Origin: Borreliella garinii
Lineage (GTDB): Bacteria > Spirochaetota > Spirochaetia > JABEVK01
DNA: 34,892 nt
Assembly (NCBI GenBank): GCA_020720765.1
Contig: DYOB01000017.1
Coordinates: 1-34,892 of the forward strand
Reading direction: 5' to 3'
Made by a program: the position numbers and the translations under genes. The notes beneath the pieces were generated by a model. That model saw only the letters and a list, made by a program, of their open reading frames with translations. It was not told the DNA's origin and made no database searches. Shown piece after piece: positions 1 to 8,621 of this stretch (position 1 is its first letter; every line of letters starts with the position of its first letter).

Positions 1-51
1 GAACTACGAGATGACACAGACGCTAGTTCCAATTGGATCTACCAACTTCTC

Positions 52-1407
52 GTGTCGCCATGGGCAACAAAGTATCACACAGTTCAACCTCAAGTAAATT
101 CCTGCGGTCTCAAGCGCAACAGGCTCTTAGGGGGGCTTTTAAGTTTCCTAATGATTATTTCACTTTTCATCCATGGGTTAGTCAGTGATAGGCAAATTCT
201 CGAAACTCAGACGGTGGATTCCATCGTCAACGATTTCGGCGGTTCTTTTTCCCTAGCTGGTCCCATCCTCGCAATACCTGCGACATACCAGGTTAGAAAT
301 TCGAATAATCGGTTAGAAACGGTCTCAACCTTTCTGTATATCTATCCTAACCAAATCACGGCAACGGGAACCTTAAAAATGGAGGACAAACGAAGAGGTA
401 TTTTCCATGCCCCCCTCTACCAGGGAAATTTGGAAATGGAAGGCTCACTTATTTGGGAAGAAGAATACTTCCGCAATCCTCAAAACCAGAACTTAAGCGT
501 GAATTATGGGCAAGCCAGTATTCTTTTTCTCATCGAAGACCCTCGTACCCTGAGTGGAACACCAAATTTTTCTGTCGATGGTGAAACTTTAGAATTTCGT
601 GGGGGGAATTCCATCCACGCCAGCACGTACCACGTTCTCGAAGCACCGTTTCCCATCAGCGGTTCTCAAAAGGCCTTGTGGAATTTCAAAGTGGATTTTC
701 ATGGAGGAAAAAACGTAAACTTTTTTCCCCTGGGTTCTGAATTTGAATTAAACCTTGAATCGGATTGGAATTCTCCGGCTTTTGAAGGGGCCTATTTACC
801 CCTGGATCATACTATCAATTCGAATGGGTTCAATGCCAATTGGCAGATTGCCCAAAGCGCCCAAGGGATGCCCAGGAGTATGACGAGGGACTTCGGAAAT
901 ACTGAACTCGATAAAGGCAGGTCATTGACCACGAGATTTTTTCAACCGGTAGGAAACTATCAAATGATCTACCGATCCTTACAGTACGCTATACTTTTTC
1001 TCTTGGTACCCTTTACCTTGTTTTTCCTCTGGGAAGTCTTTGCCAACCTCAACCTCCACCCCATACAATACCTTCTCACCGGGATTGCAAACCTTGTTTT
1101 TTATGTTCTCTTTCTCTCCCTTTCAGAATATATGAGTATTCTGCTTGCTTATAGCCTTGCAGCTTCGGCGTGTTCTCTGCTGATTATGTATTACGCTGTG
1201 AGCGTTCTAAAAACAGCTAGGCGCGGCTTGCTGATGCTCCTGGCACTGGGACTGCTGTACCTCTTTCTCTACTTTGTTCTGCAAAGCGAAGACTACGCGC
1301 TCATCTTGGGCTCCTTAATGCTCTTCGTCTTAGTCGCCATCGTGATGATCACGACAAGGAAAATCGAATGGGGAACTAAAAAATCAGAATTGGCTCCAAA
1401 GCCTTAG
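52..1407 (+). CDS. creD: CreD-like inner membrane protein
   Basis: CreD family (PF06123) membrane protein; its biochemical role is poorly defined, but in enterobacteria it belongs to the CreBC regulon. Seen: one N-terminal hydrophobic helix (about residues 26-45) followed by the family's conserved stretch with SDRQ and later GGSFSLAGPILAIPA. A polar periplasmic domain then runs to about residue 305, and a cluster of about five hydrophobic helices fills the last 145 residues. Length (451 aa from this GTG) fits the family. The GTG at 52 has no convincing ribosome site, and the same frame is open back to base 1, so the true start may lie upstream of the window. No creBC genes are visible downstream. 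A rho-independent terminator follows immediately. Family call is firm, start is not. Confidence 0.82.
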   Translation: MSPWATKYHTVQPQVNSCGLKRNRLLGGLLSFLMIISLFIHGLVSDRQILETQTVDSIVNDFGGSFSLAGPILAIPATYQVRNSNNRLETVSTFLYIYPNQITATGTLKMEDKRRGIFHAPLYQGNLEMEGSLIWEEEYFRNPQNQNLSVNYGQASILFLIEDPRTLSGTPNFSVDGETLEFRGGNSIHASTYHVLEAPFPISGSQKALWNFKVDFHGGKNVNFFPLGSEFELNLESDWNSPAFEGAYLPLDHTINSNGFNANWQIAQSAQGMPRSMTRDFGNTELDKGRSLTTRFFQPVGNYQMIYRSLQYAILFLLVPFTLFFLWEVFANLNLHPIQYLLTGIANLVFYVLFLSLSEYMSILLAYSLAASACSLLIMYYAVSVLKTARRGLLMLLALGLLYLFLYFVLQSEDYALILGSLMLFVLVAIVMITTRKIEWGTKKSELAPKP

Positions 1408-1423
1408 ACGGTATTCGTTTAAG

Positions 1424-1466
1424 AAAGACTCCTGCGAAACCTTATTTCGGGAGTCTTTTCTTGTTT
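1424..1466 (+). terminator. Rho-independent terminator after creD
   Basis: A perfect 9-bp stem, AAAGACTCC (1424-1432) with GGAGTCTTT (1450-1458), is followed by a T-rich tail (TTCTTGTTTT). It sits 17 nt after the creD stop and separates creD from the phn cluster. Its T tail overlaps the putative -35 of the phnF promoter. Confidence 0.8.
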
Positions 1467-1495
1467 TAACTTCCCGGATTTCCTATACTTCCGGG
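1461..1495 (+). promoter_or_regulatory. phnF promoter with dyad, predicted leaderless
   Basis: TTGTTT (1461-1466), a 17-nt spacer, then TATACT (1484-1489), with the phnF ATG exactly 6 nt after the -10 box and no Shine-Dalgarno. An inverted repeat TCCCGGA (1472-1478) / TCCGGGA (1490-1496) flanks the -10 box and is placed where an autorepressor would act. The regulator identity is inferred. Confidence 0.5.
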
Positions 1496-2188
1496 ATGAA
1501 TTGGACCGTCTTCGACCATCTTCTAAAAAATATTCTCAAGGGGACTTTCCAACCCGGAGAGTTGCTTCCCTCTGAAAATGAAATTGTGAGACAATTCCAA
1601 GTTCCAAGGCTTTCCGTGAGAAGAGCCTGCGAAACCTTGGAACACCTCGGATACCTTACGAGTCAGCAGGGAGTCGGGCGTCGTGTCAGGCCATCAAGGG
1701 CGCCTTTAGTTCTCAGTCTGGTGAGAGAAGAAAGTTTTAGCGATAAAATGGCGAGAAGTGGAAAAAAAATTGAGACACGCATAGTCGCCAGCAGACTTGT
1801 AAAAGCCCGTCCCAAGGTTCAAAAAATCTTAGGGCTTAGAGGGAAAAGTGTTTTTAAACTTGCCCGCCTGAGAATCCTGGGCAAAACTCCAGTAGCTATC
1901 CATATTTCTTACCTAGACCCCGAAAAGTTTCCGAGCCTTGAAGAAAAAGGCAGGGAGGTCACGAGCCTCTTTGCCTATTTCCGGTCGGAAGGTTTCGATC
2001 AATTCGAAAAGAAAAGGGCAAGATTGAGCATCACTTTTCCGACATCGAGGGAACACGAAATTCTAGACTGCCCCGCCCTTGTACCCTTGGTGATGATCGA
2101 ATCAGAAACCCTCGACGCCCGCAACCAATTTGTCTTACAATACACGAAAATCCTTTATAGAAGCGACCTCTTTGTTTATGAATTTTAA
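1496..2188 (+). CDS. phnF: GntR/UTRA transcriptional regulator, PhnF-like
   Basis: GntR-family regulator of the HutC/PhnF branch, expected to repress phosphonate genes and respond to a small ligand. Seen: N-terminal winged helix (about residues 5-70) with the family pattern GELLPSENE, then VPRLSVRRACETLEHLGYL, and a GVGRRV wing. A UTRA ligand domain covers about 85-228 and ends with the usual QYTKILYRSDLFVYEF. Length (230 aa) is normal. It lies directly upstream of phnG and in the same direction, which supports the symbol; in E. coli phnF also lies within the phn operon. It has its own promoter with a dyad and no ribosome site, so it may be translated from a leaderless mRNA. The ligand could differ from that of E. 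coli PhnF. Confidence 0.85.
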   Translation: MNWTVFDHLLKNILKGTFQPGELLPSENEIVRQFQVPRLSVRRACETLEHLGYLTSQQGVGRRVRPSRAPLVLSLVREESFSDKMARSGKKIETRIVASRLVKARPKVQKILGLRGKSVFKLARLRILGKTPVAIHISYLDPEKFPSLEEKGREVTSLFAYFRSEGFDQFEKKRARLSITFPTSREHEILDCPALVPLVMIESETLDARNQFVLQYTKILYRSDLFVYEF

Positions 2189-2250
2189 GGTTCAATATTC
2201 ATTAGACGCTCATCAGAAATAAACAAATATTTCACAATTAACTCATCTTT

Positions 2251-2270
2251 CTAACTTGGCGCCAAGTTAG
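2251..2270. promoter_or_regulatory. Perfect 20-bp palindrome upstream of phnG, candidate operator
   Basis: CTAACTTGGCGCCAAGTTAG is a perfect 20-bp palindrome, ending 9 nt before the phnG ATG (2280), in the 91-nt gap between phnF and phnG. It lies next to a GntR-type regulator gene and in front of the nine-gene coupled run, so it is the best candidate for the PhnF operator. A weak -10-like TAGTTT (2268-2273) ends 6 nt before the ATG and no Shine-Dalgarno is present. The core promoter cannot be fixed by eye. Confidence 0.6.
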
Positions 2271-2279
2271 TTTAACGCC

Positions 2280-2714
2280 ATGATCGGACGAAGACAGCGA
2301 ACAAGAATTCTCATACTCGAAGGCGGTGTACTTGCACACGAACTTGCTAATGAAATTCGCTCCCAACATACCATAACTGTCTTGGATGAAAGCGATGAAT
2401 GCCTGGTCATGATTAAAAACCGTGAGACTGCAAGAAACACTTCCTTTTACCTTGGGGAGGTGCTTGTGACCGAGGCGAAAGTTTTACTTAATGAGGTTAC
2501 AGGTTTGGGACTTATCCAAGGTCATTCATCAGAAAAAGCCCTTGATCTCGCAGTGATAGATGCGGCTTACCAAGCCCAACTGCCTAACGTGCATACCTGG
2601 GATCATAAGCTGCTTTCAGCTGAAAAACTTATAGAGGAAAAACGGCGGGAAGAAGATTTAAACATCCTGGCAAGCCGGGTGGAGTTTGAATCCATGGACA
2701 GGGAGTCAGAATGA
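2280..2714 (+). CDS. phnG: C-P lyase core complex subunit PhnG
   Basis: Subunit of the PhnGHIJ core complex which, with PhnI as the catalytic partner, displaces adenine from ATP with phosphonate to give ribose-1-phosphonate 5-triphosphate. Seen: a 144-aa protein, the usual length, with the family-like segment LGEVLVTEAKVLLNEVTGLGLIQG and the following ALDLAVIDAAYQ helix. It is the first gene of the run G-H-I-J-K-M-x-L-PP, in which almost every junction overlaps (its stop overlaps phnH by ATGA). No ribosome site precedes the ATG; the palindrome at 2251-2270 does. The call rests on both sequence and position. Confidence 0.88.
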   Translation: MIGRRQRTRILILEGGVLAHELANEIRSQHTITVLDESDECLVMIKNRETARNTSFYLGEVLVTEAKVLLNEVTGLGLIQGHSSEKALDLAVIDAAYQAQLPNVHTWDHKLLSAEKLIEEKRREEDLNILASRVEFESMDRESE

Positions 2715-3313
2715 AAACCGACTGGACTCTTTTGACTCAGAGCTCGTTCCGCAAACTCCTAAAAGCGTTTTCCCAACCGGGATCAATCCAAGATTTAAGC
2801 GCAGAACTTAAGCAAATGGACCAGGCTATTCCCATAGAAAATATTCTCGTACTCGTGGCGAGAACCCTGCTGGACCCGGAAACTTCTTTTTCAGTTGTGG
2901 GCCGGGATACTGAGAATTGGGCAAGCTGGATCAATCGTTTAACTTATTGTCGTCCGGTTCCACCGGAACAACGATCATCCTTTGTCTTCACCGATGCGAG
3001 GACCGATTCCGGTTTCGTTTCTGATGCCGTTTCTCTAGCCGATTCCGGCGACCTAATTGATCCTCAGCTCGGGTCAACTGTCATCGTATTGGTTCAAGAT
3101 TTTATTGGAAAGGATGTTCTGTTAAGCGGTCCTGGAATCAAAACGACTACTTCCATAACCCTTCCCTTTTATGATCTGTGGAAGCAGGTACGGGACGAAA
3201 AAGTGAAAGAATTTCCTTTAGGAATCGATATGCTTTTCATCACACCAAAAGGTTCACTCATCGGGATTCCAAGAACCACTAAAATAACCCCGGTTTTTCA
3301 GGAGGTAAACTAA
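2711..3313 (+). CDS. phnH: C-P lyase core complex subunit PhnH
   Basis: PhnH forms part of the GHIJ hexamer/octamer and has a fold related to PLP enzymes but without cofactor. Seen: 200 aa (E. coli 194), N-terminal FRKLLKAFSQPG motif, central DTEN..WINRLTYC region and C-terminal LPFYDLW...FPLGIDMLFI... IPRTT segment, all family-typical. The ATG overlaps the phnG stop by four bases, and the stop overlaps the phnI ATG (TAATG), indicating coupled translation and fixed stoichiometry of the complex. Nothing appears truncated. Confidence 0.9.
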   Translation: MKTDWTLLTQSSFRKLLKAFSQPGSIQDLSAELKQMDQAIPIENILVLVARTLLDPETSFSVVGRDTENWASWINRLTYCRPVPPEQRSSFVFTDARTDSGFVSDAVSLADSGDLIDPQLGSTVIVLVQDFIGKDVLLSGPGIKTTTSITLPFYDLWKQVRDEKVKEFPLGIDMLFITPKGSLIGIPRTTKITPVFQEVN

Positions 3314-4467
3314 TGGCCTACGTTGCCGTGCGTGGTGGTGAAGCCGCGATAGATACCTCTGTCCTTCTTCTCGAGAAAAAAAACCTTGGTGATGGACTTC
3401 CCCTCGAACTAGAGAGCATTCGAAAAAGGCTTTGGTCCCTTGCCGACCAAATCATGTCGGAAAGCTCGCTTTATGATCCTCTTCTTGCGGCACTTGCTAT
3501 TAAACAAGGGGGAGGGAGCCCGGAAGAAGCGGTTTTTCTTTTGCGAGCCTTCCGGTCAACTGTACCCCGCAAGTTTTATACCCGTCTTGTCCTGCCTGAA
3601 AACATGCGTGTAAGCAGGCGCATCAGTTCGAGTTTTAAAGAAATCCCGGGTGGTCAAATTTTAGGCGGTTCCCCGGATTATTCCCATAGGATTCTTGATT
3701 TTTCGTTGGTCGTTGAAGACGGTGAATTGCTTAAAAACAAACTCCAGCATATGGAAAAAGAGTTGAAAAAACTGGTCAAGCAGTCCAAAAACTCCGGGAA
3801 ATCAACTTCTTTCTTGATAAATAATGAGACCTTAACGAGAATTCCCAAGGTGGCTGATTATTTGCGGAAAATAGGTTTCCTCCGTCACCATAAAGTCGAT
3901 GAAAGTGAACCTGATGATATCACAAAAAAAATATTGACTTTCCCCACTACACGGTCCCAGCGTCTCCAGACCTTAACCCGAGGGCAGACCGGTGCGGTTA
4001 CTGCCTTGGCCTACGCCTCCTTAAGGGGTTACGGGGGAGGCAATCTCCACCCGACTGTCGGAGAACTCCGCGTTGGAACCCTTCCCCTCTACGTCCCGGA
4101 CCCGCTTTCCGGCGAAGATCCCGAGGATGACTATTTTTTTGGAGAAATTGAAGTCACTGAAGTCGAATCACTTGTACCCTTTGTCCAGGAATCTATGGAT
4201 ATGCCGGGAAAGACCTCGATAGAATTTGACCTGGGTTACGGAATATGTTTTGGTCAAAATGATACCAAGGCCATTGCGATGAGTATTTTAGACAGCAGCC
4301 TCGAAAGACCCGATCCGAACTTTGCAGTGAGTGATGAAGAATTTGTCCTCCTTCATATTGACTGTGTGGAAGCCACGGGTTTTATCTCCCACCTAAAGCT
4401 GCCGCATTACGTGACCTTTCAAGCTAAGCTCAACTCTTTGAGAAAAGTGAAAGAGGAAAATTCATGA
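3313..4467 (+). CDS. phnI: C-P lyase catalytic subunit PhnI (ATP:phosphonate transferase)
   Basis: PhnI is the nucleosidase-type subunit which, with PhnG, PhnH and PhnL, couples phosphonate to the C1' of ATP ribose. Seen: N-terminal MAYVAVRGGEAAI, typical of the family; central TFPTTRSQRLQTLTRGQTGAV and LAYASLRGYGGGNLHPTVGELR; and the C-terminal YGICFGQNDTKAIAMSILD block. At 384 aa it is slightly longer than E. coli PhnI (354). A ribosome site (AGGAGG within the phnH 3' end, about 3302-3305) precedes the ATG. Its stop overlaps the phnJ ATG. Confidence 0.93.
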   Translation: MAYVAVRGGEAAIDTSVLLLEKKNLGDGLPLELESIRKRLWSLADQIMSESSLYDPLLAALAIKQGGGSPEEAVFLLRAFRSTVPRKFYTRLVLPENMRVSRRISSSFKEIPGGQILGGSPDYSHRILDFSLVVEDGELLKNKLQHMEKELKKLVKQSKNSGKSTSFLINNETLTRIPKVADYLRKIGFLRHHKVDESEPDDITKKILTFPTTRSQRLQTLTRGQTGAVTALAYASLRGYGGGNLHPTVGELRVGTLPLYVPDPLSGEDPEDDYFFGEIEVTEVESLVPFVQESMDMPGKTSIEFDLGYGICFGQNDTKAIAMSILDSSLERPDPNFAVSDEEFVLLHIDCVEATGFISHLKLPHYVTFQAKLNSLRKVKEENS

Positions 4468-5288
4468 AAACACATTACGGTTTTTTTGATGAAGCAAGTA
4501 AAAGGGAAATCCGACGCACCATTCTCAAAGCGGTTTGCATACCGGGGTACCAGGTTCCTTTTGCCTCGCGCGAAATGCCCGTCGCAAGAGGATGGGGAAC
4601 CGGGGGTATCCAAGTTACGCTATCCCTTCTCGGCCCCGGTGATGTCTTAAAAGTTATAGACCAGGGAGCTGATGATTCTGTCAATGCCGTCAATATAAAA
4701 AAACTCGTCGCGAAAACCTCCCCAGACATTCAGACGACGACTTCAACCGAAAAAGCAACACTGATCCAGTCCCGACACAGAATACCTGAACACCCGTTAG
4801 AAGAAGATCAAATTCTTATTCTCCAGGTTCCAATTCCAGAGCCCTTGAGATTTGTTGAACCCAGCGAGTATAAAACAAAGGTCCTACATTCAGAAAAGAA
4901 CTACAGCGGTGCCTATCTTTCCCTTCTGGAGGAAGTTCTGAGATACGGAAGAATGACAACCGGCGCGGATCACCCTGTTATGGTTGAAGGCGGTTACGTT
5001 ATGGCACCGAGTCCCATCCCCAAGTGGGACAATTTTAAAATGGACCGGAACCCCGCCCTTGTTTTATTCGGTGCAGGAAGGGAAAAGAAAATTTATGCCA
5101 TACCCCCTTTTACTTCCGTAAAGTCCCTGGATTTCGAGGATGTCCCCTTTGAAAGGGAAGACTTTAAGGGAGCTGTGTGCCGGATCTGTGGAAAATCCAA
5201 AGTTTTTCTCGATGAAATGATAGACTCCGGCTCGGGTTCTGTCACCTACCAATGCAACGACACGAGTTATTGCAAGGAAGAACGATGA
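4464..5288 (+). CDS. phnJ: Alpha-D-ribose 1-methylphosphonate 5-phosphate C-P lyase PhnJ (radical SAM)
   Basis: Radical-SAM enzyme that breaks the C-P bond of ribose-1-alkylphosphonate 5-phosphate, giving an alkane and 5-phosphoribosyl 1,2-cyclic phosphate. Seen: Cys239, Cys242, Cys264 and Cys270. Their spacing (3, 22, 6) is identical to E. coli Cys241/244/266/272, the cluster ligands and the catalytic thiol. The glycyl-radical glycine is present in IPGYQVPF (Gly28, E. coli Gly32), as are GWGTGGIQ, DVLKVIDQGADD and PIPEPLRF. Length 274 aa is normal. All catalytic residues known from the family are intact, so the pathway should be functional. It overlaps phnI and phnK by ATGA. Confidence 0.97.
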   Translation: MKTHYGFFDEASKREIRRTILKAVCIPGYQVPFASREMPVARGWGTGGIQVTLSLLGPGDVLKVIDQGADDSVNAVNIKKLVAKTSPDIQTTTSTEKATLIQSRHRIPEHPLEEDQILILQVPIPEPLRFVEPSEYKTKVLHSEKNYSGAYLSLLEEVLRYGRMTTGADHPVMVEGGYVMAPSPIPKWDNFKMDRNPALVLFGAGREKKIYAIPPFTSVKSLDFEDVPFEREDFKGAVCRICGKSKVFLDEMIDSGSGSVTYQCNDTSYCKEER

Positions 5289-6070
5289 CAGAACAAAAAC
5301 CAATTTTACGGGTTCGCAATCTCAAACAGAGTTATCAAAATGGCTCAGGAATAATCCACGCCTTGCGGAATGTCTCTTTTAATCTATTCCCGGGAGAAAT
5401 TTTGGGAATAGTCGGGGAAAGCGGTTCGGGCAAGTCCACTCTCATGAGAGCCTTGTACCTGGATGAAGTTCCCCTGGAAGGAGAACTATTCTTGGAAAAC
5501 ATCGAGGAAGGACTTACAAATATTTTTACCCTAAGTTCACAGCGGCGCAGGAAAATTAAAAACCAGGTCCTGGGAAAAGTGTACCAAAACCCACGCGCTG
5601 GCCTCAAGATGGACTTTTCAGCTCTTGCCAACGTATGCGAAAAAATGATCGATGAGGGAAACCGTAACGTCGGTAAGATGACGCAGAGGGGGCGGGAATT
5701 ATTGGGGGCGGTAAAGATTCCCCTGACCAGGGAGAAGGATCCTCCGAAGAATTTCTCCGGAGGGATGCAACAGAGGGTACAAATTGCTAAAGCTCTTTCC
5801 AATAATCCTCCCATTCTTCTACTAGATGAAGTAACAACGGGTCTGGATCTTTCTGTGCAGGCAAAGGTTTTAGACATTATCAAGGAACTGCGTCATGCGA
5901 TGGGAATGAGTATCATCATCGTCTCCCATGATTTGGCTGTTGTGCGTCTTCTTGCAGACCGGACCCTGGTGATGCTTAACGGTGAAATTATTGAACATGG
6001 GTTGACAGATCAAATACTGGAAGACCCCCAGCACCCCTACTCTCAAGAATTGGTCCAGTCATTACTGTAA
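5285..6070 (+). CDS. phnK: C-P lyase ABC-type ATPase PhnK
   Basis: ABC ATPase that binds the PhnGHIJ core; its ATP hydrolysis is thought to open the complex. It is not paired with a permease. Seen: Walker A GESGSGKST, the signature FSGGMQQRVQIAKAL, Walker B ILLLDEV and switch SHDLAVV; 261 aa from the chosen ATG. This ATG overlaps the phnJ stop (ATGA), as at the other junctions; an upstream in-frame ATG at 5252 would lie inside phnJ and is less likely. A 15-nt gap with AGGAG leads to phnM. Confidence 0.92.
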   Translation: MTEQKPILRVRNLKQSYQNGSGIIHALRNVSFNLFPGEILGIVGESGSGKSTLMRALYLDEVPLEGELFLENIEEGLTNIFTLSSQRRRKIKNQVLGKVYQNPRAGLKMDFSALANVCEKMIDEGNRNVGKMTQRGRELLGAVKIPLTREKDPPKNFSGGMQQRVQIAKALSNNPPILLLDEVTTGLDLSVQAKVLDIIKELRHAMGMSIIIVSHDLAVVRLLADRTLVMLNGEIIEHGLTDQILEDPQHPYSQELVQSLL

Positions 6071-6085
6071 GGAGAAAAAAGTCGA

Positions 6086-7300
6086 ATGAGAAGTTTAATT
6101 CAACAGGGTTCGCATAAAGAAACACGGATCCTAAGAGGTGGAAGAATCGTCACCCCTGACGGAATTCTTGAAGAATATGAAATACATATCAAGGATGGTA
6201 TTATTTCAGAAATACGCCCTGAAACAACGGAAGAAACTGAACATACCTTAAACCTCGCCTCCTGTTACATTTTACCGGGGCTCATCGACATCCACAGCGA
6301 CTATATCGAACATATGGCCGCTCCGAGGCCTACCGCTATGCTGAACATCCCCCTAGCGTTAAGGGAATGCGAAAGGGAACTGATTTCACACGGTATTACC
6401 ACCATGTACCATTCCATTTCCCTCCATCAGAGTACGGATTTCCCAGACAATCCTATCCGCCAGCCGGAACAGATCGACAAATTGGTTTCCCTTATCAGCT
6501 CCAGCCGTGTCGGTCTCCACCAGATCCACCATAGATTTCATGCACGCTTCGAGGTGGACAATTTCGGTATGGTAGAAAAAATCAAATGTTATATTCAAAA
6601 CGGAGATATTCACCTGATTTCTTTTATGGATCACACGCCCGGTCAAGGCCAATACCGCAATATGGAAATCTTCCGTAAAACCCTTAAAGGCTACCGTGCC
6701 GGAATTACAGACTCCGATGTAGAGAGTTTAGTCAAGGAAAGACAGACCAAAGAAAAGCTGAGTTTAAACACCCTAAAAGAACTGGCCGACCTCGCTTTGG
6801 CACACGACGTTGCAATAGCATCACACGACGACGACACCCTGACAAAATTGGGACTGATGAAGGAAATGGGCGTGACAATCAGCGAATTCCCCATAACCAT
6901 GGAAGTCGCCGTGGAAGCACGCAGGTTGGGGATGCATACAGTACTTGGTGCTCCTAACATACTTTTGGGCGGCTCTCATTCCGGAAACCTCAGCGCGGAG
7001 AAGGCCATCCTCGAAGGCGCTGTGGACACCTTGTGCTCGGACTACTACCCCGCTTCCATGCTCCACGCTGTTTTTCAGATGCACCAGCGCCATAATCTAC
7101 CGCTCAGCGACTTGGTGAATTTAGTCTCGCTCAATCCTGCACGGGCAGTGGGAATCGGGGATATGACTGGCTCGATAACCGTGGGCAAACAAGCCGACTT
7201 GGTTATCGTCGAGCTTCTACCGGACGGCTATCCTTTCGTCCGTGATGTTTTAGTAGAAGGCTATCACCTCTTTTCTTCACGCTATCGAGGAATCCTATGA
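6086..7300 (+). CDS. phnM: Alpha-D-ribose 1-methylphosphonate 5-triphosphate diphosphatase PhnM
   Basis: Amidohydrolase-fold enzyme that removes pyrophosphate from ribose-1-phosphonate 5-triphosphate, making the PhnJ substrate. Seen: metal-binding [10 protein letters not shown] (about residues 68-77), [30 protein letters not shown], and [11 protein letters not shown] with the late Asp ligand, followed by [15 protein letters not shown] near the C-terminus. Length 404 aa is slightly above E. coli (378). A clear ribosome site AAGGAGA lies 5' of the ATG, the only such gap within the coupled run. The stop overlaps the next ATG. Confidence 0.94.
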   Translation: MRSLIQQGSHKETRILRGGRIVTPDGILEEYEIHIKDGIISEIRPETTEETEHTLNLASCYILPGLIDIHSDYIEHMAAPRPTAMLNIPLALRECERELISHGITTMYHSISLHQSTDFPDNPIRQPEQIDKLVSLISSSRVGLHQIHHRFHARFEVDNFGMVEKIKCYIQNGDIHLISFMDHTPGQGQYRNMEIFRKTLKGYRAGITDSDVESLVKERQTKEKLSLNTLKELADLALAHDVAIASHDDDTLTKLGLMKEMGVTISEFPITMEVAVEARRLGMHTVLGAPNILLGGSHSGNLSAEKAILEGAVDTLCSDYYPASMLHAVFQMHQRHNLPLSDLVNLVSLNPARAVGIGDMTGSITVGKQADLVIVELLPDGYPFVRDVLVEGYHLFSSRYRGIL

Positions 7301-7923
7301 ACGAAAAAGTTTTAGGCATAGAGCCATTTTTTCATCCGGGGTCCCAGATCAGTCAAAGCACGTTTGGTGTCTACACCGAAATAGGGCCTGAAAACTATTT
7401 CGAGAACGTCGCCTTCGGTGATTTTTCGTACTCAGGCCTTCATTGCTTCCTACAAAACACCGAGGTGGGAAAATTTGTGAATATCGCCGCCATGGTCAGG
7501 GTCGGCCCTACCAACCACCCCATGGAACGCCCCACAATGCACCATTTCACTTATAGAAGAAAACTTTATGGATTCTCCGAAACCGACGACGCTGATTTTT
7601 TTCATCAAAGACAGAACAAAAAAACCATCATCGGACACGATGTCTGGTTGGGTCATGCTAGTATAATTTTACCTGGTGTTAGGGTCGGTGACGGAGCCGT
7701 TGTCGGAAGCGGAACGATAGTGACGAAAGATGTACCGCCTTATGCAGTCGTCGTGGGAAACCCGGCAAGGGTAGCCCGCCTCCGGTTTAACGAAAAGGAA
7801 ATTGACCAGTTAAAAAACCTTCAATGGTGGAATTGGCCTGTGGATGTCATTCAGAAAAGGTTGGATTCATTTTCCTTAAATATCAATGATTTCCTTGAGT
7901 TGTATTCAAAGGAGTTTGTATGA
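7297..7923 (+). CDS. Phosphonate-cluster hexapeptide-repeat acyltransferase
   Basis: Left-handed beta-helix transferase of the xenobiotic/CAT-like acetyltransferase type, matching the family of hexapeptide proteins found inside phn operons (TIGR03308-like, from memory). Seen: 208 aa; hexapeptide repeats through about residues 110-165 ([17 protein letters not shown], then [17 protein letters not shown]); a loop with [13 protein letters not shown] carrying the probable catalytic His; and the C-terminal [16 protein letters not shown]. Substrate unknown. It might acetylate aminoalkylphosphonates, the role of the unrelated GNAT enzyme PhnO in E. coli, which is absent here. It overlaps phnM and phnL by ATGA, so it is made with the core pathway. 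Confidence 0.85.
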   Translation: MNEKVLGIEPFFHPGSQISQSTFGVYTEIGPENYFENVAFGDFSYSGLHCFLQNTEVGKFVNIAAMVRVGPTNHPMERPTMHHFTYRRKLYGFSETDDADFFHQRQNKKTIIGHDVWLGHASIILPGVRVGDGAVVGSGTIVTKDVPPYAVVVGNPARVARLRFNEKEIDQLKNLQWWNWPVDVIQKRLDSFSLNINDFLELYSKEFV

Positions 7924-8621
7924 ACCCGCTTCTTGAAATTCATAACCTCTCTAAAACATTTAAACTTCATGCCCAGGAAAGATCCATAGTCGGTTGTAAT
8001 AATATTTCCTTCAGTATGAACTCCGGGGATTTTATCGGGATTACCGGAAAAAGCGGCAGCGGTAAATCAACGGTTCTCAAAATGATATACAGAACTTACC
8101 TGCCTCAGGAAGGGGAAATATTCTACGAATCCCTACTCTGGGGAAAGGTCAGTCTCTCAACACTCGATGAACAAAAGATCCTCTACCTGAGAAAAAAAGA
8201 GATAGGGTACGTGAGCCAATTTCTCCATGTCATACCCAGGACAACGGCAAGGGAAATTATCGAAAACGCGGTTCTGGAATCGGGGGGACTACCCGACGAG
8301 GCGCACGTTGAGGCTGTCCGAATGTTGCAGCATTTTGAACTCGCCGAAAGTTTATGGGATTCTTACCCTCAGACTTTTAGCGGCGGTGAAAAACTCAGGT
8401 TGAACATCGCCCGAGCCATGGTGAAACACCCCAGGCTCTTACTCTTGGACGAACCAACTGCGAGTCTGGATTCGAGCTCAAAACAAAAAGTCAGGGTGCT
8501 GATAGAACAATTAAAAAATGAAGGTACGACCATGCTGGGGATATTCCACGACCTGGAGTTTATGGAAGGTTTATGCGACCGGGAGTACGCGATGAGTTCC
8601 GGAAAGGCGGCCCAAACATGA
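7920..8621 (+). CDS. phnL: C-P lyase ABC-type ATPase PhnL
   Basis: Second ABC ATPase of the C-P lyase, stacking on PhnK and needed for the ATP-phosphonate coupling step. Seen: Walker [10 protein letters not shown], signature [15 protein letters not shown], Walker [13 protein letters not shown] and a switch His in GIFHDLEFM; 233 aa (E. coli 226). The ATG overlaps the previous stop and its own stop overlaps the phnPP ATG. The signature has EKL where family members often have EQQ, a minor variation. Confidence 0.92.
   Translation: MNPLLEIHNLSKTFKLHAQERSIVGCNNISFSMNSGDFIGITGKSGSGKSTVLKMIYRTYLPQEGEIFYESLLWGKVSLSTLDEQKILYLRKKEIGYVSQFLHVIPRTTAREIIENAVLESGGLPDEAHVEAVRMLQHFELAESLWDSYPQTFSGGEKLRLNIARAMVKHPRLLLLDEPTASLDSSSKQKVRVLIEQLKNEGTTMLGIFHDLEFMEGLCDREYAMSSGKAAQT

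Noticed and set aside
2251-2270. Palindrome before phnG as a rho-independent terminator of phnF
   Set aside because: Only three T residues follow, and it sits 9 nt from a start codon; an operator role fits better.
5335-5883. 182-codon open frame on the minus strand within phnK
   Set aside because: Antisense shadow of an intact ABC ATPase; low-complexity Ser/Arg composition and no motif.
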